A DNA stretch of 12,988 nucleotides from Lentisphaeraceae bacterium (GTDB lineage Bacteria > Verrucomicrobiota > Kiritimatiellia > RFP12 > UBA1067). The translations under genes and the position numbers were made by a program. Positions 7,726-12,988 of the stretch are shown here, piece after piece. The notes below the pieces were generated by a model. It ran no database searches. It saw only the letters and a program-made list of their open reading frames with translations, and was not told where the DNA came from. The stretch's first letter is position 1. Each line of letters opens with the position of its first letter. The DNA lies in contig SFPL01000088.1 of the NCBI GenBank assembly GCA_004551905.1, positions 1 to 12,988 on the forward strand. The letters run 5' to 3'.

Positions 7726-7747
7726 TCCTGCATCCCCAATTCTGGGG
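7700..7747 (+). promoter_or_regulatory. Competing hairpins at the GH3/beta-helix junction
   Basis: CCCCA (7734-7738) can pair with TGGGG (7743-7747) across a 4-nt loop, drawing in the first bases of the G tract. The overlapping CCCCAA (7734-7739) can instead pair with TTGGGG at 7700-7705. The two folds exclude each other and lie just before the beta-helix start, so they could adjust its translation. This is a prediction from base pairing only. Confidence 0.3.
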
Positions 7748-7755
7748 GGGGGGGG
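7744..7755 (+). repeat. Homopolymer tract of 12 G before the beta-helix gene
   Basis: An unbroken run of 12 G ends 9 nt upstream of the ATG at 7765. No AGGAGG-type site is present, so the tract occupies the Shine-Dalgarno position and may itself pair with the CCUCC of 16S rRNA through G-U wobble. Such tracts slip easily during replication. The exact length may be affected by sequencing error. Confidence 0.85.
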
Positions 7756-7764
7756 CGTGCGACG

Positions 7765-10700
7765 ATGGAAAACGCAGTTAAGCAAAATACGGTTAGGACG
7801 GTTTGCCTTGCGGCGGCCGTTGCGGTTGCATCGCTCGCGTCTTCGGCGACGACCTATCGTGTCACCGCCGAGGCGAAGGGTGGCGGCACGGGCGAAACGT
7901 GGGAGAGCCCAATGACGCTGGCGGAAGCCTGCGCCGCAGCGACGCTGCCGGGAGACACCCTCTTGCTCAAGGCAGGAACCTATCAAGTCGACCATCCGTG
8001 CACAAATTCCGTTGCCGTGACGTGGAACGGCGGTCTTCTGGGGTCGGATGATTCCACTCTGGCCGCCGACGGCTCGCTTTCAGTCCTGGAGGGAGCGGAC
8101 CGGACGTCGGTTCCGCAACTGCTGGTCGCGGACTCGAATGAGTCCGGTGCCAGCTACGTCTACAGGCGGATCGGCTTCCATCGCGCGTATTCGCAGGGCG
8201 TTTACAAGGGGATCACGACCAAGTTCACGTCCAAGGGGCAATTCGTCCCGACGGCGTCTAACCCTGGCATCGTATTCGACCGTTGCAGGTTTACGGAGAA
8301 CGGCACATCGGTCGCCCAGAAGGTCAACGGCCGGGGCGCCAGCATCATGGGGACTTCCTCAAGCAACGTCGCCTTTTCAAACTGCCTGTTCGCGGGGAAC
8401 TGCGAATTTAGCCGGAACTACAACATATCTTCTGACATTGGTGACGCCGGACAAGGATTCGGCGCGTGGATTTCTGGGGGTCGTTCCGCAGTTTTCGAGG
8501 GTTGCAGTTTTGTGACCAACGGCGTGTCGCCCAACGGATTGCTTGACAGCAAATGGGCGGGGAACAACAACTTCCGCGGCGCGGCGATTTACGCGAATGG
8601 CGTTTGCGTAAAGGTGCGCAACTGCAGGTTCCTCGCCAACCGCGCCGCGAATCGCGACGAAGGCGACAAGGATGCGAGCCGCAAGGGCGGCATTGTCTAC
8701 CTCGAGGGCGGATGCGACGGCAGCAGCTTTACGAACTGCCTTTTCGCTGGAAACTACTCCTCCCACGCCACGACGGCAGGGAGTGCCATGGGGGCCTATG
8801 GCGGAACGGTCGTGCTGATGCTGGGCGCAACAGCTCAGACGGTTGACTTCGACAGGTGCACGTTCGCCTACAACCTGGCTGATACGGCGAGCGCCTCGCC
8901 GGGCCTGACCGTAAAGAGGGGCACGGCGAAGGTGCGCAACTCGATCTTCTACGGCGCAATGGTCGGCAAGTACTTTAGCTCTGCGGCAGGAAAGGACATC
9001 GAGGTGAAGGCAGACGGGCGTCTGGACGTCGACTACTCTTTTTTCTCGGAGGATTCCCAGTCCAGCATCTACGCGCCCTCACCCGCGACGCAGATCAAGC
9101 GAGGGGCGAACCTGGTGTTCGGCGATCCTCGGTTCGTGACGGATTTTGAAGCGGTTCGCGATCTGGCAAAGACCTATGGAAACTACACCTATTACGACTA
9201 TTCGGCATCGGCGCTGGCGATACGCGTCAATCTAGACCTCCACGTGCTGTCGAAATCCGGATACTTTGACAATGCGGGCGAGGAGCACGTGGCCAACGTC
9301 CAGTCTCCCGCAATTGACTCAGGAGATCCCGAAAGGCAGGAGTGGGCGGACGAGCCCGAGCCGAACGGTGCGCGGTTGAATCTCGGTTTCTACGCGGGCA
9401 CCGCCGAAGCGTCGAAGAGCGTCGCACAGGCGAAGCCGTGCGTCAAGTCGGGCTCGCTGGAGGTCAAGTTCCCGGACGGGTATTCCCAGCCGGTCGTGTC
9501 CTTTGCCCTCGACTCTAATCCCGCGGGAGGCGATTATACCGCCGATGTCGGCGTGGAGATTTCCACCAACGGCGTCGACTGGATATTAGTCGGCAGGCGA
9601 GTCGGCTGCCACAACGGCGATCAGATCGTCATTCGTGACGTGGATTACTACAGGGAGGGCGATCTTATGCGCGTGCGCATCACCCTGACGACCTCGGCCG
9701 CCATCGTCGTGAAGGACGCCGAGGCGCAGGTGCACGGCGATTATCCGCCGTGGTACGGCAAGGGCGGCGGCCCGGAGGTCGTCCACGTGCGCGTCGGTGC
9801 GACAGGGCGGGGCGACGGCAGCAGCTGGACCGACGCCTATCCTTCGTTTGCGGAGGCGCTGGAGCACTGGGATGGGGAGAAGGAAATATGGCTGGCCGGT
9901 GACTTTGAGCTGGCGAAAGACGCGGTTCAGTTCACCCCGACGAATGCGGTTGCGCTCCGCGGCGGATTCAAGGGCATCGAGAATGGTCCGGAGGATCGTC
10001 AGGCGGGGCTTCGCTCCGTCTTGGACGGCATGAACGCCTATCAGATCTTGAACCTGAAGAACGGGGTGTCAGCCCCCATGTCGATTGAGCGCATTGACTT
10101 CATTCGCTCAGGGGTCAGAGCCGTCGAGAAGAGCGACGCCGGAGACCTGGACATCGCCTCTTGCGCATTCAGGAGCAACGCCCGGAACTGGCTTTCTTCC
10201 AACGGGTCGGGTGCGTACCTGTCCGGAGGCGGGCAGGCGAAGGTCTCCATCTCGAACTGCGTCTTTTCCGGTCATTCATATGCGACGCCTGGCCGGACCG
10301 ATGTCAACGAGGCCGGGCGTGTGATCTACGCCTCGTCACTGGGACACCTGACGATCAGCGATACGTGCTTTGTCACCAACGGCGTCATGATGTCGGTTGT
10401 CCAGGGGCAGTCAGGGCATTATCGCAACGGGGCGGATGGAATCGTCCTTTATGCGGCCGATGCGCCTGTGACGGTGGAGCGGTGCCGCTTCGCGGCAAAC
10501 CGCGGAACCGCTCGCGCCCGCCGGATGGATTCAACCCCATACAGCCGCGGGTCCCTGATTCTCCTTACGGGGGCATCCGGGGGTAGCGTGTTCCGCTCCT
10601 GCGCGTTCGTCGGGAACCAAGAGTCGCATGGAGGCATTTCGGCCGCTTCGGGCGAGGGGAGCAACGGGCAGGGCTTCGAGGAGGAGCAGCCGGACCGAGC

Positions 10701-11343
10701 GGGTGTCGTGCGCGTGTTTCTTGGCAGTGCGGAGGCGACGGTGCTCTTCGACGGTTGCACTTTTGCCTACAACCTCGTCGACTCGTGGGCGAGTCCGACG
10801 GCGATCAACGTCGAAAAGGGTGCGATTCAGGTGAAGAACTCCATTTTCTTCGGGAACTTCAAGGGCCTTTACAGCCAGGTCGGGACGGATATCGACTTGA
10901 AGCCGAACGGCTCAGCTTCGGTTGACCATACGCTTTTCGGTGATTCGCAGACGGCCTTTTCGGACGCGACGCGTGCGGCGCTCGTCCTGGGCGAAGGCGT
11001 GAAGTTCGCGGATCCCCTGCTGGTGACCGACCTTGAGACAGTGTCCGCGAATGTGCAGCGCAATGGATTTACCTTCTTCAATCCGTCGGCCGCCGACGGC
11101 CTATCGGCCATTAACGTGCATCTGCGCGGCGGGATCGGCTACCACGACGAGGCGACGGGTTCACTGGTGACCACTTACTCTCGTGGCGTGAAGTCGCCGT
11201 GCATCGACAAGGGCGACCCCGACAGCGAATACCATCGCGAGCCGGCCGGCTACAACGGCCGCCGCGTCAACATGGGCGCGTACGGCAATACGCCGTGGGC
11301 GACGATGATCCAGCCCACTGGATCGGTGTACTATATCCGGTAG
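7765..11343 (+). CDS. Giant secreted parallel beta-helix protein with two homologous halves
   Basis: This encodes 1192 residues. A signal peptide covers about 1-28 (K6, R11, then a long alanine/valine core ending ASSA). The protein consists of two related right-handed parallel beta-helix units, about 31-545 and 672-1185. A beta-sandwich-like linker of about 125 residues joins them. Each unit begins with a glycine-rich G-x-G-x-W motif and has repeated rungs of the form NCxFxxN. Each contains FDxCTFAYNLxD, then NSIFxG, and closes with IDxGDP...GxRxNxGxYG. The lysine- and cysteine-rich rungs resemble polymorphic surface and pectate-lyase-like folds, but no catalytic set is evident, so binding and cleavage are both possible. 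It follows the GH3 gene by 39 nt and is probably co-transcribed with it. It ends in PTGSVYYIR. The fold is well supported; the function is unknown. Confidence 0.8.
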   Translation: MENAVKQNTVRTVCLAAAVAVASLASSATTYRVTAEAKGGGTGETWESPMTLAEACAAATLPGDTLLLKAGTYQVDHPCTNSVAVTWNGGLLGSDDSTLAADGSLSVLEGADRTSVPQLLVADSNESGASYVYRRIGFHRAYSQGVYKGITTKFTSKGQFVPTASNPGIVFDRCRFTENGTSVAQKVNGRGASIMGTSSSNVAFSNCLFAGNCEFSRNYNISSDIGDAGQGFGAWISGGRSAVFEGCSFVTNGVSPNGLLDSKWAGNNNFRGAAIYANGVCVKVRNCRFLANRAANRDEGDKDASRKGGIVYLEGGCDGSSFTNCLFAGNYSSHATTAGSAMGAYGGTVVLMLGATAQTVDFDRCTFAYNLADTASASPGLTVKRGTAKVRNSIFYGAMVGKYFSSAAGKDIEVKADGRLDVDYSFFSEDSQSSIYAPSPATQIKRGANLVFGDPRFVTDFEAVRDLAKTYGNYTYYDYSASALAIRVNLDLHVLSKSGYFDNAGEEHVANVQSPAIDSGDPERQEWADEPEPNGARLNLGFYAGTAEASKSVAQAKPCVKSGSLEVKFPDGYSQPVVSFALDSNPAGGDYTADVGVEISTNGVDWILVGRRVGCHNGDQIVIRDVDYYREGDLMRVRITLTTSAAIVVKDAEAQVHGDYPPWYGKGGGPEVVHVRVGATGRGDGSSWTDAYPSFAEALEHWDGEKEIWLAGDFELAKDAVQFTPTNAVALRGGFKGIENGPEDRQAGLRSVLDGMNAYQILNLKNGVSAPMSIERIDFIRSGVRAVEKSDAGDLDIASCAFRSNARNWLSSNGSGAYLSGGGQAKVSISNCVFSGHSYATPGRTDVNEAGRVIYASSLGHLTISDTCFVTNGVMMSVVQGQSGHYRNGADGIVLYAADAPVTVERCRFAANRGTARARRMDSTPYSRGSLILLTGASGGSVFRSCAFVGNQESHGGISAASGEGSNGQGFEEEQPDRAGVVRVFLGSAEATVLFDGCTFAYNLVDSWASPTAINVEKGAIQVKNSIFFGNFKGLYSQVGTDIDLKPNGSASVDHTLFGDSQTAFSDATRAALVLGEGVKFADPLLVTDLETVSANVQRNGFTFFNPSAADGLSAINVHLRGGIGYHDEATGSLVTTYSRGVKSPCIDKGDPDSEYHREPAGYNGRRVNMGAYGNTPWATMIQPTGSVYYIR

Positions 11344-11524
11344 GAAGTAATAAACGGATTTGTTCGCGTCTAACGACCCCGCGCCCTGCGGCATATACAG
11401 TAAAAGCATATACAGAAGGGGCTGAGCCGTTTGATGCTGGCTGAACAGTAGCGTAGTCTACCAAATCTCGGTTAGACAAGACCTGTTTTCTCACTACGGA
11501 GTCCATCCACCTTGGTTTCCGGCG
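11344..11524. other. Convergent intergenic region
   Basis: This separates two convergent genes. It holds a 10-bp direct repeat (11391-11415) and an imperfect hairpin, GTCTACC with GGTTAGAC (11456-11477). No T-rich tail follows the hairpin on either strand, so no standard intrinsic terminator is evident. Confidence 0.4.
11391..11415 (+). repeat. Direct repeat GCATATACAG
   Basis: Two exact copies of the 10-mer (11391-11400 and 11406-11415) are separated by TAAAA, giving a 15-bp period. This could be a small tandem duplication or a protein-binding site. Confidence 0.6.
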
Positions 11525-12730
11525 TCAGCGGAGATAATAGACAAACCCGGGGCGCTCGTCGTGCGGCGAATCGCGGTGGACCATCCATGCCCGCCGGTTG
11601 CCGCTCGCATCCGCAAGAACGCCGAAGCACCCGTCTGGCGCGAGCGCGGGCTCATAGGCACCTTCAAGCGGCGAGGCGAGTTTCTTCCACCCCATCCTCT
11701 TCGAGCAGTAGATCGTGCAGTACTTGTCCTGGTTCTGGTTCGAAGCGACCGCCGTTACGCCCGAAACCATCGCCCGCACCACATCAATGCCGAGCGCGGC
11801 GTTCTTGAACCAGACGGATGACTTCGCCCTCGAGACCAATGGCAGCTGCGTCTTGTTGTGCGTAGATATGACGAGCGGAGCGTCGAGAACTATGTTGGTT
11901 ACGTTGCTGCTGTTGTAGCCGAGGTTGAAGTTGGTGCAGACGGGCGCGACAAGCTCGAAGTCCCTCAGCCCCGACGCGCCGCGGAAGGGCTGCGTCTGGA
12001 AGTCAGTTCCGTTGAACACGAAGTGCCCTGCTGAAACTCCGACCGGGAAAATACCCTGGCCCCCGCAGTCATACAGGTTCGTGAGGACAAGCGTCCCAGT
12101 CACGCCGGCGCCAAGGGCGCCCATGCTGTTTCCGATCGTCCGTAGCCAGGGATGGACGATTTCAGCGATGTCATTCGTGAGCGAGCAGTTGTGGAAACCG
12201 CTAACACTCCAGGCCGTCGCATTCGGCATGTTCAGGACGAGGTTCGTAAGGTTACAGTAGCGGCCGGTGATTGCCGTCATCGTTTTGCTCGCAAGATGCA
12301 TGAGACGGGTGTTGGCCGTGCCACTGCGCCCGAACGGTTCCTCGTAACTGGCGAGGTTGTTCGCATAGACTTCAACAATATTGGCGGAATCCCAGCCCTT
12401 GCTAGTGTTGCTGGGAAATCTCAAACTCGTCACAGGGACATTGTTGAGCACAGTTTTGCCGTTAGTCCCGACGAGAACGACATCGCGCAAGTCGAGAATG
12501 CCGTCCGCCGGTGCGGAAACGATCAGGTCAAGCCAAAGTACTCCATTTTCGGGGTTCGTGTTAGAGGTCTTGATGATCCACTCGCCGTGGACGACACAGG
12601 CAGCATCCGCCGGGTTGCCGTTAGCGCCGGCGGCGTAGTACGTCCAGACATTGTCGGCGCGGACAACGCTTGCCGCGGCAAAAGCCGCAAAACATAAAAG
12701 ACCACATGCGAGTTTTCTCACCCCGTTCAT
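11525..12730 (-). CDS. Secreted LRR/BspA-like surface protein
   Basis: This encodes 401 residues. The ATG at 12730 is chosen because AGGAG lies 7 nt upstream and a classic signal peptide follows at once (N2, R5, K6, core about 7-20, likely cleavage after A25). The mature protein has irregular repeats of the form L-x-N-L-V-L-x-x-x and similar, rich in N, T and L (for example LTNLVLNM and LVLTNLYD, about 76-330). These resemble the irregular leucine-rich repeats of BspA-type bacterial surface proteins. A different C-terminal segment (about 335-401) contains RRAWMVHRDSP and ends in PGFVYYLR. No catalytic motif was recognised. An in-frame upstream ATG at 12835 would add 35 residues including five glycines from the poly-G tract. 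Adhesion or ligand binding is the likely role by analogy. The secreted repeat protein is clear; the exact family is less so. Confidence 0.7.
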   Translation of the reverse strand: MNGVRKLACGLLCFAAFAAASVVRADNVWTYYAAGANGNPADAACVVHGEWIIKTSNTNPENGVLWLDLIVSAPADGILDLRDVVLVGTNGKTVLNNVPVTSLRFPSNTSKGWDSANIVEVYANNLASYEEPFGRSGTANTRLMHLASKTMTAITGRYCNLTNLVLNMPNATAWSVSGFHNCSLTNDIAEIVHPWLRTIGNSMGALGAGVTGTLVLTNLYDCGGQGIFPVGVSAGHFVFNGTDFQTQPFRGASGLRDFELVAPVCTNFNLGYNSSNVTNIVLDAPLVISTHNKTQLPLVSRAKSSVWFKNAALGIDVVRAMVSGVTAVASNQNQDKYCTIYCSKRMGWKKLASPLEGAYEPALAPDGCFGVLADASGNRRAWMVHRDSPHDERPGFVYYLR

Positions 12731-12737
12731 ATTGCTT

Positions 12738-12742
12738 CTCCT
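12738..12742 (-). promoter_or_regulatory. Ribosome binding site of the LRR-like gene
   Basis: AGGAG on the minus strand is 7 nt from the ATG at 12730, and favours this start over the upstream in-frame ATG at 12835. Confidence 0.75.
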
Positions 12743-12791
12743 GTTGAAATTTGAGTATGCAAATAAAGAGGCGAGAAAACTGTTAAGTTTA

Positions 12792-12806
12792 CCCCCCCCC
12801 CCCCCC
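12792..12806 (-). repeat. Homopolymer tract of 15 G in the leader of the LRR-like gene
   Basis: Fifteen C on the plus strand are read as 15 G on the coding strand. The tract lies between the promoter (12842-12871) and the start at 12730, so it is in the transcribed leader. It is long enough to be prone to slippage, and its true length in a population may vary. Confidence 0.85.
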
Positions 12807-12841
12807 TGTAGAATATTGCTACTTTCGAAAAACATGTTTGT

Positions 12842-12871
12842 ATTTTAGCAAATCCCCGGCCGCTTTGTCAA
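12842..12871 (-). promoter_or_regulatory. Sigma-70 promoter of the LRR-like gene
   Basis: On the minus strand, TTGACA (12871-12866) and TAAAAT (12847-12842) are separated by 18 nt. The -10 is preceded by TGC, giving an extended -10. Transcription would start at about 12835, which coincides with an ATG. Confidence 0.7.
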
Positions 12872-12900
12872 CCCCACCCTTATCTCACCTACGGCCAACG

Positions 12901-12946
12901 CATTAAAAACCGATTCTTCCCCTTCGGGGCCCCTGAATCGTTTTTT
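12901..12946. terminator. Bidirectional intrinsic terminator
   Basis: CGATTC (12911-12916) pairs with GAATCG (12935-12940), with an inner CCCC/GGGG hairpin around TTC. AAAAA lies on the left (12905-12909) and TTTTTT on the right (12941-12946), so a T-tract follows the stem on either strand. It would insulate the LRR-like gene's promoter from a gene to the right. Confidence 0.65.
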
Positions 12947-12988
12947 AACGTGTTGGAAGTGTTTCAGCAGTCGTATCCCCCGACGAGC

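Noticed and set aside
6970..7995. Antisense open frame (341 codons) over the GH3/beta-helix junction
   Set aside because: It spans two well-supported genes on the other strand and has no domain or start signal.
11391..11415. CRISPR-like repeat
   Set aside because: Only two 10-bp copies with a 5-bp gap; far too short and too few for a CRISPR array.
12731..12835. Start of the LRR-like protein at 12835 as the main start
   Set aside because: The 12730 ATG has AGGAG at ideal spacing and an immediate signal peptide. The upstream start is kept only as a possible regulatory reading frame.
12898..12909. 12-mer ACGCATTAAAAA shared with 3686-3697
   Set aside because: An AT-rich 12-mer match is expected by chance a few times in a window of this size, and the flanks do not match.

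Overview
The window looks like a GC-rich bacterial chromosome segment from an organism that exports many large proteins to degrade or bind polymers. Five of its six genes encode predicted secreted proteins: a gingipain-type protease, two glycoside hydrolases, a giant parallel beta-helix protein and a leucine-rich-repeat-like surface protein. This mix, with near-consensus sigma-70 promoters standing out against GC-rich coding DNA, suggests a PVC-type bacterium (Kiritimatiellota/Lentisphaerota/Verrucomicrobiota) from a gut or other polymer-rich habitat. That placement is an inference; no rRNA or marker gene is present.

Layout. A short stand-alone RadC-like JAB-domain gene (151-573) comes first. 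It is followed by a 924-residue C25 cysteine peptidase with a C-terminal lectin-like region (630-3404). A 428-base gene-free stretch (3405-3832) holds a roughly 244-bp, two-fold symmetric palindromic element (3483-3726). The element is built from two terminal hairpins and opposed arrays of a 7-bp repeat, and a TTGACA/TATAAT promoter lies just beyond it (3747-3776). That promoter probably drives an operon of three genes: a clan GH-A glycoside hydrolase (3833-5578), a GH3 beta-glycosidase whose GTG start overlaps the previous stop by 4 nt (5575-7725), and, 39 nt further on, a 1192-residue beta-helix protein (7765-11343). On the opposite strand, converging on the beta-helix gene, lies a 401-residue LRR/BspA-like secreted protein (11525-12730). 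It has its own promoter at 12842-12871, and a bidirectional hairpin terminator lies behind it at 12901-12946.

How the parts may work together. The GH-A enzyme and the GH3 enzyme form a plausible pair, one cutting a polysaccharide and the other trimming the released oligosaccharides. The beta-helix protein may be a carbohydrate-binding or carbohydrate-cleaving surface component of the same operon.

The most striking signal is shared by the two convergent genes. Each has an uninterrupted G tract in its leader (12 G, ending 9 nt before the beta-helix start; 15 G in the 5' leader of the LRR-like gene). Each protein also ends with nearly the same residues (PTGSVYYIR and PGFVYYLR). This suggests a family of surface proteins that may be phase-variable through slipped-strand mispairing and that share a C-terminal tag. 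For the LRR-like gene, an ATG at the predicted transcription start reads through the G tract. Tract lengths of 14, 15 and 16 G would give three distinct outcomes: a stop overlapping the main start, an in-frame N-terminal extension, or an immediate stop.
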